Positions 47,070 through 55,571 of a stretch of 64,000 nt of DNA are shown in pieces. The stretch is from Aeriscardovia sp. (GTDB lineage: Bacteria > Actinomycetota > Actinomycetes > Actinomycetales > Bifidobacteriaceae). Position 1 is the first letter of the stretch. Each line of letters opens with the position of its first letter. Below the pieces are notes generated by a model. That model was not told the DNA's origin. It made no database searches and saw only the letters and a program-made list of their open reading frames with translations. A program made the position numbers and the translations under genes. The stretch is from positions 124,001 to 188,000 of the forward strand of contig JAFRAT010000009.1 of the NCBI GenBank assembly GCA_017405305.1. The letters run 5' to 3'.

Positions 47070-48161
47070 TCACTTGCTGACGTTGAAACGGAACTCGGCG
47101 ATGTCGCCGTCCTGCATGACATAGTCTTTGCCCTCCATGCGCATCTTGCCTTCTTCGCGCACCTTCTCGTAGGATCCGGCCGCGATGAGATCGGCGTAGG
47201 AGACGATTTCCGCTTTGATGAAGCCCCTCTCGAAGTCGGAGTGGATGACGCCGGCGGCCTGCGGAGCGGTCCAGCCCTTGCGGATGGTCCACGCGCGGAC
47301 TTCCTTCTCGCCGGCGGTCAGGAACGTCTGAAGGCCCAAGGTGTCGAAACCGACGCGGGCGAGCTGGTCGAGGCCGGACTCGCTCTGACCGGACTCCTCC
47401 AGCATCTCCTTGGCGTCCGCCTCGTCGAGTTCGGTGAGGTCGGCCTCGAACTGGGCGTTGAGGAAGATGGCCTGCGCCGGGGCAACGGAGTCGGCTAGCT
47501 TCTTGCGGAAGTCCTTGTCTGACAGCTCGGAGTCGTCGACGTTGAACACGTAGATGAACGGCTTAGCGGTCATCAGATGGAGGTCGTAGATGTCTGCCGG
47601 GTCGATCTTGCCGGCTTTGGCCGCATGGTCGATGGTCTCGCCGGCACCGAGGATCTCCTTGGCCTTCAACGTCGCGTCGTAGTAGCTTTTCTCGATTTTC
47701 TTGCCGCGCAGGTCCTTCTCCATCTTCGGCAGCGCCTTCCCGATGGTCTGCAGGTCGGCGAGCATCAGCTCCGTGTTGATGGTGTCGATGTCGCTGGCCG
47801 GGTCGATCTTGCCGTTCACATGGACGATGTCGTCGTCGTGGAAGGCGCGGACGACCTCGCAGATGGCGTCGGCCTCGCGGATGTTGGCGAGGAACTGGTT
47901 GCCCAGGCCTTCGCCTTCCGACGCGCCCTTGACGATGCCGGCGATATCGACGAAGGTAACGGTCGCCGGGACGAGCTTGTCCGTGCGGACAATCGGCGCG
48001 AGCGCGGCCAGACGCGAGTCTGGGAGGGGCACGACGCCGGTGTTGGGCTCGATGGTTGCGAACGGGTAGTTCTCCGCCAGCACGTTGTTGCGGGTCAAAG
48101 CGTTAAAAAGCGTGGACTTGCCAACGTTCGGCAATCCGACGATTCCAATAGTCAAAGCCAT
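47070..48161 (-). CDS. ychF: YchF/Ola1-type redox-regulated ATPase
   Basis: A 363-residue P-loop protein of the Obg-related group that hydrolyses ATP rather than GTP. Walker A GLPNVGKSTLFNAL at residues 8-21, switch regions NTGVVPLPDSRL and FVDIAGIVKGASEGEGLGNQFL, and NMEE-like specificity region represented by AKPFIYVFNVDDSEL. A coiled-coil segment and C-terminal TGS domain (TFLTAGEKEVRAWTIRKGWT, AAGVIHSDFERGFIKAEIVS, VMQDGDIAEFRFNV) follow. It is the first gene of the run ychF-pth-mfd-eno. Shine-Dalgarno weak. Confidence 0.96.
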   Translation of the reverse strand: MALTIGIVGLPNVGKSTLFNALTRNNVLAENYPFATIEPNTGVVPLPDSRLAALAPIVRTDKLVPATVTFVDIAGIVKGASEGEGLGNQFLANIREADAICEVVRAFHDDDIVHVNGKIDPASDIDTINTELMLADLQTIGKALPKMEKDLRGKKIEKSYYDATLKAKEILGAGETIDHAAKAGKIDPADIYDLHLMTAKPFIYVFNVDDSELSDKDFRKKLADSVAPAQAIFLNAQFEADLTELDEADAKEMLEESGQSESGLDQLARVGFDTLGLQTFLTAGEKEVRAWTIRKGWTAPQAAGVIHSDFERGFIKAEIVSYADLIAAGSYEKVREEGKMRMEGKDYVMQDGDIAEFRFNVSK

Positions 48162-48600
48162 GGTTCTCAGTGTATCGGCAACGCCGACTCAGCCCATCGG
48201 GCCTTCCTCCGGTCCCGTTTCGAACCAGCTAGCAGGCCGTTCATCCGGACGGACCAGGTTCCGCAGAGCCGCAGACACCGTTGCCAGCGGCAGCCGTCCA
48301 CCCCGTTTCGGGCGCAACCGCCCGTGGTCTTCGCGGGAATCGCCCCGGAAACCCTCGCAGGACGATTCCCGGGGCGACGCCCAATCCGATGCCCGCCGCA
48401 GAACGGCGCCGAGCGACGAAATGGCGCGCGGCGCACCATTCCACCCGGCTGCGCCGCCAAGCAGCTTCGTTGGGATCGCAGCGCACAGCCTCCCGAAGCA
48501 AACAGCACAACCATCGCATGCCGGGAAATTCGCCCGCCGTTCAAGCGGCGCGGAACGAGCGATGGCGGGAAACAAGCGGATGGTCCGGCTTCCGTTTCCG
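48162..48600 (-). other. Intergenic region upstream of ychF
   Basis: About 440 bases with no protein-like frame. One imperfect inverted pair (CGGGAATCG near 48339 and CGATTCCCG near 48363) could form a hairpin with a ~20-base loop. Presumably holds the ychF promoter, which I could not pick out. Confidence 0.45.
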
Positions 48601-49956
48601 TCAACGGCTCAGAAACTCCAGGTCGCCACGCGCTGTGGCCAGCTCGAACAGGTGGCGGAACACGCAGTCGCCGTGCACGCCGTCGTGCTCGAAATCGGTG
48701 GTGACCCACGGATGGGAGTTCGGGATACGGCTCAGCGTGCGCATCGACAGCTCGCGCGGAACGTACATGTCGTTGTAGTACACGGCCGAGGTCAGCGGCA
48801 CCCTGTTGCGCTCCAGCTGTCCGAGGTCATAGATCTTGCCCCAATCGGTCGACGCCATGAACACGTCCTCGGCGTTTTGGAACGGCCGAAGCGCGGAATC
48901 CTCGGCGAAGCGCCACGGGTAGTTCATCTCGCCGGTGAACAGCAGCGGACGCGCGTCGGCGGAGAACCGAGGACGGGCTTCCAGCTCGCGTTGCGCGGCC
49001 CAGTTCGGCGCGGCGCAGCGTCCGGAGTCGCCGCCGTCCATGTAGATGCCCTCCTGCAGCGTCCAGTAGAGCTCGTCGCCGTAGGCGGTGGTCGCCGCGA
49101 ACACCTCGTTGGCGAAGCCGTCGGAGATGTTGCCGTCGCCGTCGAAGGCGTCGTCGAGCATCCAGTGGACCTTCTCGAAGCTGGGCTTCATGCCGAAGCT
49201 CTGGCCCAGGGATTGCAGGCGCTCGACGGAGAACGGGTCGCCGTTGGGCAGCTTCACGTCGCCGACGGATAGGCGGTCTGCGATGTCGTCCAGCAGCGCG
49301 CGGTCCTGCGGGTAGCGCTCGAAGTAGGCGCGGTTCTTCATTTCGCACTTGTCGTATGTGTGGCGGTACAGCTCGCCGTCGTCGGCGGGGACGGCCGGGA
49401 TGCCGCCGGTGGTGAAGCTGGCGAGCAGCGCTTCCGGGAAGAAGGATAGGTATGTTAGCGTCAGGAACCCGCCGTAACTCTGGCCTTCGCTCACCCATTG
49501 GCGGCCGTCGAACGCCGTCAGACGCAGGTATTCGAAGTCGCGGATGATGGAATCGGCGAGGAACCGCTTGAGGTAGTCGGACTGCCGCCGCGCATCGCCG
49601 ATGCGGGAGATGACGGCGCCGGACACCTGGCTCGACCGGCCGGTGCCGCGCTGGTCCGGCAGCACCACGCGGAAATGCTTGACGGCTTCGGCAATCCACC
49701 CGTCGGACGTCGGGCTCAGCGGCCGCGGACTTTTGCCACCGGGGCCTCCCTGCAGGAAGACAAGCAGCGGCAGATCCTCGTGCACTTTCGCCGGGTCGCA
49801 CACGACGCGGTAGAACAGCGTCAGACAGTCCTGGCTGCAGCGCTCCTCGACGGCTTTCGCGTCATGCGGGTCGATGCCGCGCCAATCCAGCGGCACGGTG
49901 ATGTCATGGTCCTCGACATGCAGGCCGGGAACATAGTAGTTTTCTGCATTCGTCAT
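48601..49956 (-). CDS. Proline iminopeptidase-like serine hydrolase (alpha/beta fold, S33)
   Basis: A 451-residue cytoplasmic aminopeptidase-like hydrolase. The oxyanion region LLVFLQGGPGGKSPRPLS (QGGPGG for the usual HGGPG), VVLPDQRGTGRSS and the nucleophile elbow GQSYGG (Ser160) are clear. The Asp and His of the triad are likely in SAVYYNDMYVP and TTDFEHDGVHGD near the C-terminus. Motif order and length match the proline iminopeptidase subgroup of about 430 residues that prefers N-terminal proline or other residues of small peptides. No signal peptide. TGAGGAC precedes the ATG. Stands alone and divergent from the gene at 50127. Confidence 0.85.
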   Translation of the reverse strand: MTNAENYYVPGLHVEDHDITVPLDWRGIDPHDAKAVEERCSQDCLTLFYRVVCDPAKVHEDLPLLVFLQGGPGGKSPRPLSPTSDGWIAEAVKHFRVVLPDQRGTGRSSQVSGAVISRIGDARRQSDYLKRFLADSIIRDFEYLRLTAFDGRQWVSEGQSYGGFLTLTYLSFFPEALLASFTTGGIPAVPADDGELYRHTYDKCEMKNRAYFERYPQDRALLDDIADRLSVGDVKLPNGDPFSVERLQSLGQSFGMKPSFEKVHWMLDDAFDGDGNISDGFANEVFAATTAYGDELYWTLQEGIYMDGGDSGRCAAPNWAAQRELEARPRFSADARPLLFTGEMNYPWRFAEDSALRPFQNAEDVFMASTDWGKIYDLGQLERNRVPLTSAVYYNDMYVPRELSMRTLSRIPNSHPWVTTDFEHDGVHGDCVFRHLFELATARGDLEFLSR

Positions 49957-50126
49957 GTCCTCAGCCTATCGCAGACGGCGCGGCACCACGCGAGCGCGAG
50001 ACGGTTGTCGAAGGTTGTCGGCGGCGCGGCGGCCGGGGCGGCGTTCGGGCGCGCCGACGGCATCCGCCATTCCCGCTCGGTTCAGGTTTCCCGACGGAAA
50101 ATCCACCGCCGAAATAAAGTGGAGGC

Positions 50127-50792
50127 ATGAACATCGCCGAGTACGAGACGGCAGGACGCGCCGTCGGGTTCGCGGAAGACCGCAACCGCCGCGCCGCCGA
50201 CGAGCGCTGCCCCCAGCTGAGGGCTACCTGCGAACGGATGTCGGTTCCGATGCCATCCGACACGCTCCTGCGGTTCGTGGCCTTCCAGACGCGGCTCGTG
50301 CGCGCCCGGTCCGCCGTGCTCCTATCCAGCACGTCCCTCGTCGAAGCGCAGTGTCTGCGAAGCTGTCTGGACCCGACGGGCATGCTCACCATCGTCGACA
50401 CCAGCGCCGCTGGCGCCCAGCTGTCCCGCCAGGCGCTGTCGGCGGGACAGCGGGAACACAAGGCCCGGATCCGCTCCGTCCACACCGATGCGCGGACCTA
50501 CCTGACGAAGCTCAACGCGCACGACTACGACGTCCTGCTGGTCGACGGCGACGCATCCAACTATAGCGCTGCCATGGCATCCGCCGACCGTCTGCTGCGC
50601 TCCGGCGGCCTGGTGTTCCTGGTCGACGCCTTCAACCAGTCCAGCCTTAAAGGCGGTCTGCCGAATCCCGCCGACCGCACCGAGAAGACCGTGGCCCTGC
50701 GCGATGCGCTGGCGGCGCTGCGGGATTCCGACGATTTCGACAGCGTGCTGCTTCCCATCGGCGGCGGTTGCGCGCTCGCCCGCCGAAAGTAG
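50127..50792 (+). CDS. O-methyltransferase-like protein with weak SAM-binding motif
   Basis: A 221-residue Rossmann-type protein resembling bacterial O-methyltransferases of the Rv1220c kind. Visible: RCPQLRATCERMSVPMPSDT (family entry helix), the first strand ARSAVLLSSTSLVEAQCLRS where a GxGxG loop would be expected but is replaced by SSTS, TIVDTSAAGAQLSRQALSAG (acidic end of strand 2), HDYDVLLVDGDASNYSA (strand 4, with the catalytic Asp region) and LLRSGGLVFLVDAFNQSSLK. The weak first motif leaves SAM binding uncertain. GTGGAGGC precedes the ATG. Convergent with nhaA. Confidence 0.7.
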   Translation: MNIAEYETAGRAVGFAEDRNRRAADERCPQLRATCERMSVPMPSDTLLRFVAFQTRLVRARSAVLLSSTSLVEAQCLRSCLDPTGMLTIVDTSAAGAQLSRQALSAGQREHKARIRSVHTDARTYLTKLNAHDYDVLLVDGDASNYSAAMASADRLLRSGGLVFLVDAFNQSSLKGGLPNPADRTEKTVALRDALAALRDSDDFDSVLLPIGGGCALARRK

Positions 50793-50816
50793 GCGCGTAT
50801 CCGTCCCCTCGTCTCC

Positions 50817-52076
50817 TTACCGGCGGCGAAGGCTGCGCGACTGCAACCGCAGCACGATGCCAGCCACGCATGCCGACGCCACTGACCCCAGCAGCACCGC
50901 CAGACGCGCCTCGCCCACCAGCAGCGGGGAAGCGAACGCCAGCGCGGCGATGAGGAATGACACTGTGAACCCGATGCCGCAGGAGCAGGCCATCCCCACC
51001 AGATCGCGGACCTTCAGGCCGTCTGCCAGCTTGAGATGCCCGACATGCACGCACAGCCAGGACGTGAGCATGACGCCCAGAGGCTTGCCGACGACCAGTC
51101 CGGCGACGATGCCGATGACGACGGGGCTGACGAGCACGTCATCGGGATAGCCCTTGAAATCGACGGCCGTAGCGAAGAACGCGAAGAACGGCAGAGCCAC
51201 CAGCACGCTCAGCGGCGTCAAGCCATCGTGCCAACGCTGCGCACGGGAAATCTCCTCCCCGCGCACTGGTTTCGCAGGGGCAAGCAACCCTACCAGCGCG
51301 CCTGCTAGCGTCGGATGCACGCCGGAGCGTTCCGCCAGGTACCACAGGACCACCATCAGCGCCCCAGCCAGCCACCGCGGAACTTTCGGCGCGCGCACCA
51401 GGAAATACCAGGCTACGCCCGCTAGCAGGGTGCCGGCGAACCAGTACCACTGGCCGAATGAAGTGAACAAGATGGCGATGAGCAGGATGCCGAGGAAGTC
51501 GTCGACCGTCGCCAGCGTCAGCAGGAACGACCGGATGCCCGAGGGCAGACCTTTGGAGAACAAAGCGAAGACGGCCAGCGAGAAGGCGATGTCGGTCGCC
51601 GTGGGGACGGCCCAGCCGTGGAAGACCTCGTGGACGGCCAGTCCGTAGGACGCCATCGAGCCCGACAGTTTCGCCACCAGCAGCACCGCGAGGTACACGC
51701 AGGACGGGGCCAGCATGCCGCCGACGGCCGCGAGCATCGGAACCATGGCCTTCTTCGGCTCGGACAGCGATCCGGTTGTCAGCTCCTGCTTGAGTTCCAA
51801 ACCCACGACGAGGAAGAAGATGGTCAGCAGACCGTTCTGGCACCAGTCGCGCACGCTCATTGACAGGCCGGCGACGGGGATTCCCAAGCGGAACTGCCCT
51901 GCCTGCACAACGAAGCCGGATGTCGCGGGAGTGTTGGCCAAGACCAGGCCGGCGACGGCGAACAGCAGCATTACCACGCCTGACAACCGGTCGGAGAAAG
52001 CGAGCCGGTGCACGAACCGGCGGACAGCGTTCCCAGCGGACTTCCCTTTGCCGACGACGGGTTCCGTCTGCTCCAT
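50817..52076 (-). CDS. nhaA: Na+/H+ antiporter NhaA
   Basis: A 419-residue antiporter with about twelve helices. Typical NhaA stretches: GVVMLLFAVAGLVLANTPAT, CQNGLLTIFFLVVGLELKQE, GWAVPTATDIAFSLAVFALF and LTLATVDDFLGILLIAILFT. The two ion-binding aspartates fall in TATDIAF (Asp133 equivalent) and in VDDFLGI (Asp163/164 equivalent). GKPLGVMLTSWLCVHVGHLK and MACSCGIGFTVSFLIAALAF complete the family pattern. ATG 52076 is preferred to GTG 52094 because GGAAGGGA then stands at a normal distance. Confidence 0.93.
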   Translation of the reverse strand: MEQTEPVVGKGKSAGNAVRRFVHRLAFSDRLSGVVMLLFAVAGLVLANTPATSGFVVQAGQFRLGIPVAGLSMSVRDWCQNGLLTIFFLVVGLELKQELTTGSLSEPKKAMVPMLAAVGGMLAPSCVYLAVLLVAKLSGSMASYGLAVHEVFHGWAVPTATDIAFSLAVFALFSKGLPSGIRSFLLTLATVDDFLGILLIAILFTSFGQWYWFAGTLLAGVAWYFLVRAPKVPRWLAGALMVVLWYLAERSGVHPTLAGALVGLLAPAKPVRGEEISRAQRWHDGLTPLSVLVALPFFAFFATAVDFKGYPDDVLVSPVVIGIVAGLVVGKPLGVMLTSWLCVHVGHLKLADGLKVRDLVGMACSCGIGFTVSFLIAALAFASPLLVGEARLAVLLGSVASACVAGIVLRLQSRSLRRR

Positions 52077-52215
52077 CTCATCCCTTCCGGACACGAATGC
52101 CGCGAGGGCGGCAGGAGCACCGATACGGTTTCCACGGCGCCATCACTGCGACCTCATACTGGTTTAGGCAAAAAAGGAGGCCCCACAACCGTCTGATTGC
52201 GAGGCCTCATTCCGG

Positions 52216-52289
52216 TGCGCCAGGCAGGATTCGAACCTGTAACCTTCTGATCCGTAGTCAGATGCTCTAATCCGTTGGGCTACTGGCGC
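52216..52289 (-). tRNA. tRNA-Arg (ACG anticodon)
   Basis: Seventy-four bases: acceptor GCGCCAG with CTGGCGC, anticodon stem TCTGA/TCAGA with loop CTACGGA (anticodon ACG, read as ICG after deamination), T arm ACAGG-TTCGAAT-CCTGC with one mismatch. Transcribed in the same direction as tsaD, beyond its terminator. Confidence 0.93.
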
Positions 52290-52340
52290 GCATCGCTTCA
52301 AAATGAAGCAACAGAGCCAATATACACCAAACTCGGGAAA

Positions 52341-52388
52341 ACGCCAATCCGACACGCGGAGAAATTTCTCCGCGTGTCGGATTGGCGT
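52341..52388 (-). terminator. 48-bp perfect palindrome, terminator of tsaD
   Basis: The arm ACGCCAATCCGACACGCGG (continuing with AGAAA) at 52341-52364 is exactly complementary to 52365-52388, with no spacer. On the minus strand it begins 20 bases after the tsaD stop and is followed by TTTTCCC, so it is a rho-independent terminator with a stem of up to 22 bp, much longer than usual. It also separates tsaD from tRNA-Arg. Confidence 0.85.
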
Positions 52389-52408
52389 CGGCAGCGGCAC
52401 GGACACCG

Positions 52409-53455
52409 TCAACGCATCACGATCCGGTTCATCGGCATGGAGGGATCGATGGAGAAATCCAGGCCGCTTGGCTCCACGCCCGACTGGACCAGGTTGGAAC
52501 CCAGCATCGCAATCATCGCGCCGTTGTCCGTGCACAGCGAGGCGCGCGGGACGCGCACTTCCACGCCATCGCGCTTCCCTTTCTTCGCCAGGGCCGCGCA
52601 CAGCTGCGAATTCGCGCTGAAGCCGCCGCCCACGATCAGCGCCGGCGAGCCGAACTGGCGGCAGGCCGCCATCGCCTTCTCGCTGAGCACGTCCGCTACA
52701 GAATCAGCCAGGGCCGCGCACACATCGTCGATCGGCACGTCGAGGCCTTTCATCCGGCGCTGTTCGATCCACCGGGCAACGGCCGTCTTGACGCCTGAGA
52801 AGCTGAAGTCATACGGGTGCTCGCGCGCTGAACGGCCTGTCGTCAGCGCCTTGGGGACGCGCAGCGCCTTCGGATCCCCCTTCTGCGCGTGCTGGTCGAC
52901 GATGGGACCGCCCGGGTACGGGAAGCCAAGGAGGCGGGCGATCTTGTCGAAGCATTCGCCGGCGGCGTCATCCAGCGTGGTGCCGATGACGTCGACAGCT
53001 GTGGCCACGTCGCGCACGCGCAGCAGGGACGTGTGCCCGCCGGACACGATCAGGGCGAGGGCGTTCTCTGGGAATGCGCCGAACTGCAGCTGCGTCACCG
53101 CGATATGCCCGATGACATGATTGACGCCGTACAGCGGCTTGCCGATGGCATACGCCAGAGCTTTCGCCCCGGACACGCCGACCGCGAGGCAGCCGGCCAG
53201 GCCTGGCCCCGCCGACACGGCGACGGCGTCGACGCCGCTCAGCTCCATGCCGGCTTCCTGCAGGGCCTTCGACACGACAGGGACGAACGCCTCGGCATGC
53301 GCGCGGGATGCGATTTCCGGAATGACGCCGCCGTAGCGAGCGTGCATCTCCATCGACGACGCGACGACGCTCGACAGCAGCTCGCCGCCGCATACGACGC
53401 CAGCGGCCGTCTCGTCGCAGGTCGATTCGATTCCCAGAACGACAGGCTCGCTCAC
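52409..53455 (-). CDS. tsaD: tRNA N6-adenosine threonylcarbamoyltransferase TsaD
   Basis: A 348-residue ASKHA-fold enzyme that puts the threonylcarbamoyl group on A37 of ANN-decoding tRNAs, with TsaB and TsaE. Signatures: VLGIESTCDETAAGVV, GGVIPEIASRAHAEA, the metal-binding HVIGHIAVT (two His), LIVSGGHTSLL, DDAAGECFDKIARLLG and GYPGGP-like FPYPGGPIVD, plus VRVPRASLCTDNGAMIA at the end. It starts with GTG at 53455, overlapping the rimI stop by four bases (GTGA). Last gene of the tsaE-tsaB-rimI-tsaD run. Confidence 0.96.
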   Translation of the reverse strand: MSEPVVLGIESTCDETAAGVVCGGELLSSVVASSMEMHARYGGVIPEIASRAHAEAFVPVVSKALQEAGMELSGVDAVAVSAGPGLAGCLAVGVSGAKALAYAIGKPLYGVNHVIGHIAVTQLQFGAFPENALALIVSGGHTSLLRVRDVATAVDVIGTTLDDAAGECFDKIARLLGFPYPGGPIVDQHAQKGDPKALRVPKALTTGRSAREHPYDFSFSGVKTAVARWIEQRRMKGLDVPIDDVCAALADSVADVLSEKAMAACRQFGSPALIVGGGFSANSQLCAALAKKGKRDGVEVRVPRASLCTDNGAMIAMLGSNLVQSGVEPSGLDFSIDPSMPMNRIVMR

Positions 53456-53937
53456 TCCTGATTCCCTTCCATATCCAAACTCATCGTCACGGCGTCCACG
53501 TCCTCCGGCTGGTAGTAATGGCGTCGCAGACCCATGTCCATAAAGCCCAGCGAATGGTAGAGACGCTTCGCCGGCTCGTTGTCGACGCGCACCTCCAGCA
53601 GGACTCGCCGGCAGCTCCGCCGCCGCGCGGCCCCGATCAGCTCCCGCATCAGGCAACGGCCGATTCCAGCGTGCTGACAGTCCTTCGCCACGCCGATGGT
53701 CATCACTTCGGCGTCGGCGCCGCCGTACCAAATCCCCGCGTAGCCGCAAATCCCCTCTGGGCTGGGAGCGTCCAGCTGCGAGCGCCGCGGGGCGGCGCCG
53801 ACCCATACATAGTAGGCTCGGTCGGGGCCGTCCAGCTCCCGCTCCAACGCCGCTAGGCTCCACGACGCCGAGGTGAACAGTTCCGACTCCAAGCGGGCGA
53901 CGTCGGCCAGGTCCGAGTGGCGCATGTACCGGATCAT
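53452..53937 (-). CDS. rimI: Ribosomal protein S18 alanine N-acetyltransferase-like GNAT enzyme
   Basis: A 161-residue GNAT acetyltransferase. Motifs: IRYMRHSDLADVARLESELF, SWSLAALERELD, YYVWVGA, EVMTIGVAKDCQHAGIGRCL (acetyl-CoA pyrophosphate loop, QHAGIG for the common QGxGxG), RVLLEVRVDNEPAKRLYHSL and GFMDMGLRRHYYQPEDVDAV, the last being characteristic of RimI. The name comes from position among the t6A genes and these motifs; the true target protein may differ. ATG 53937 lies 13 bases after the tsaB stop with GCGGAGCG between. Stop overlaps the tsaD start. Confidence 0.9.
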   Translation of the reverse strand: MIRYMRHSDLADVARLESELFTSASWSLAALERELDGPDRAYYVWVGAAPRRSQLDAPSPEGICGYAGIWYGGADAEVMTIGVAKDCQHAGIGRCLMRELIGAARRRSCRRVLLEVRVDNEPAKRLYHSLGFMDMGLRRHYYQPEDVDAVTMSLDMEGNQE

Positions 53938-53950
53938 CGGACGCTCCGCA

Positions 53951-54898
53951 TCATTGGCTGTCCCGGGTCCAGCTTGACCATAGCAGGCCTTTTTGGACTT
54001 CCGCGACCGTGTCGGCGGATGAGACCGGCGCTTCCGCGCGCAGCTTCGGGTCGACCGTCGCTTCCCGGGAGCCGACATCCTCTTGGCGTGTGGAGCCGGA
54101 GAGCACAGGCTTGAGCGATGGCGGGAGCTTGGCGTCCGGGCGGCGCAGGTACAGCGGATTGGCAGAGACGTCTTTCCCCAGCGACCGGCGGCGGGCGGCC
54201 AGGCGCGCGATCAGTTCCAAACCCTCGGCGCCGGCGGCATGGGCGACGGACTGGTCGTCGATCCGCGCCGTCTCGCCGAAGGCGCGCCACGAGGACGCAT
54301 ACGCCGCCGCGCCGTGTCCGACGACGGAAACCGGGCAGTCGGCCAACCCCCTGGCGGCCAGCGCCGACAGGACGGTCCGTGCGATGTCGTCCGGGTAGCC
54401 GATGTCCATTCCCGTCAGCGGCGTCACGGCGGCTAGATTGGACAGTTGGCCAGCCGGGCCGCCGTCCGTTGGCACGGCTGGCGGTTCGAGCAGGAACAGC
54501 TGGTAGTAGAGCTGGCGGCGGCGCGCGTCGTTGACGGCGAGCACGCAGCGGGCGGAGTCCGCGGGCCGGCAGGCAGCGGACCACCAGGCCTGTGGTTCCA
54601 GCACGTCCTGGCCGGACAGGCGTGAACCTGTGGCGAAAGCGAAGGCCTTGGCGAAAACGATGCCGACGCGCAGGCCGGTGAACGGGCCGGGACCTGTCAT
54701 CACGACGACGTCGGTCACGTCCGACGGCGCGCAGGAGGCGTCCGCCAAACATTTTTCGACGTTCCGTTCGAGTTTTTCGACGTGCGAACGTGAATCGTCT
54801 TCGTGCAAAGGCTCCTGTCCGACGAGACCGACTGTCAGACCGTACGTGGTGTCGATGACCAGCGTTCGGCACCCCGGCTGGCGTGACGTCTCATTCAT
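53951..54898 (-). CDS. tsaB: tRNA threonylcarbamoyladenosine biosynthesis protein TsaB
   Basis: A 315-residue ASKHA-fold partner of TsaD. Signatures are LVIDTTYGLTVGLVGQEPLH, SHVEKLERNVEKCLADASCA, VVVMTGPGPFTGLRVGIVFA and KAFAFATGSRLSGQDVLEPQ; LAVNDARRRQLYYQLFLLEP belongs to the second lobe. The C-terminal ~70 residues, after NPLYLRRPDAK, are an extra polar tail not usual for the family. The start overlaps the last eight bases of tsaE, and rimI follows, giving a tight operon. Confidence 0.93.
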   Translation of the reverse strand: MNETSRQPGCRTLVIDTTYGLTVGLVGQEPLHEDDSRSHVEKLERNVEKCLADASCAPSDVTDVVVMTGPGPFTGLRVGIVFAKAFAFATGSRLSGQDVLEPQAWWSAACRPADSARCVLAVNDARRRQLYYQLFLLEPPAVPTDGGPAGQLSNLAAVTPLTGMDIGYPDDIARTVLSALAARGLADCPVSVVGHGAAAYASSWRAFGETARIDDQSVAHAAGAEGLELIARLAARRRSLGKDVSANPLYLRRPDAKLPPSLKPVLSGSTRQEDVGSREATVDPKLRAEAPVSSADTVAEVQKGLLWSSWTRDSQ

Positions 54899-55547
54899 TG
54901 TCCGTCCCTTCTGGTTGCTGTCCCGATAATACGCGCAGGGGGAAATGGGCCTGACGGAAAGCGGCGAGCAGTCCGTCCATCCGCTGAGCCCACGTTGCGC
55001 TGGAAGGCATAAAGCGGACCGTCCGCACGCCGTCCGCCGTCAGCTCGTCGCTGCCGGTGGCGCTGCGGTCAATGGACACGTCCATGCGGTCCGGCGACAG
55101 GAGGCCTGCCATCTGTTCGCCCCACTCCATGAGGACGACGGTTCCTTCGCTCGGCGACTCCAGCTCCTCGTCAAGACCTAGCGACTCCAACTCGTCCATC
55201 AGCGCCGACCCGGCCGCGTCACCGCGCTCCGCCCCGCCGATGCGGTAAGCGTCCACATGGACGAGATGCGCGGCGGAACCGTCCGCGAACCGTCCGTTCA
55301 TCTCGCGGGCGATAGTGAACGTCGGCGACACCACCGGATCCTCGATGCCCAAGCCGGCGCCCACCCCCTGCATGAACGTCGTCTTGCCAGCTCCCAACGG
55401 CCCTGACAGCAGCACGACATCGCCCGATCGCAGCCACGAGGCGAACGCAGAACCGCAGGCGCGCATGTCTCGTGCCGTCGGAACGCGGATCTCCACGTCG
55501 GCGCGCGGCGGTGATACCCGCTCTTCCTGATCGTCCTGATGCTTCAC
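54891..55547 (-). CDS. tsaE: tRNA threonylcarbamoyladenosine biosynthesis ATPase TsaE
   Basis: A 218-residue P-loop ATPase needed for t6A turnover. The N-terminal polar extension (about 20 residues) precedes VPTARDMRACGSAFASWLRS, Walker A VLLSGPLGAGKTTFMQGVGA, VVSPTFTIAREM, HLVHVDAYRIGGAERGDA and VVLMEWGEQMAGLLSPDRMD (Walker B-like). It is longer than typical (about 150-170) owing to a C-terminal stretch of about 50 residues (TWAQRMDGLLAAFRQAHFPL). It lies 24 bases after holA and overlaps tsaB. Confidence 0.94.
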   Translation of the reverse strand: MKHQDDQEERVSPPRADVEIRVPTARDMRACGSAFASWLRSGDVVLLSGPLGAGKTTFMQGVGAGLGIEDPVVSPTFTIAREMNGRFADGSAAHLVHVDAYRIGGAERGDAAGSALMDELESLGLDEELESPSEGTVVLMEWGEQMAGLLSPDRMDVSIDRSATGSDELTADGVRTVRFMPSSATWAQRMDGLLAAFRQAHFPLRVLSGQQPEGTDNE

Positions 55548-55571
55548 GTCCTTGTCCTTCCCGTTTCCGCG

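Noticed and set aside
48167..48709. 180-residue minus-strand open frame in the ychF upstream gap
   Set aside because: Runs into the aminopeptidase gene in another frame, with Arg/Pro/Gly bias and no motif.
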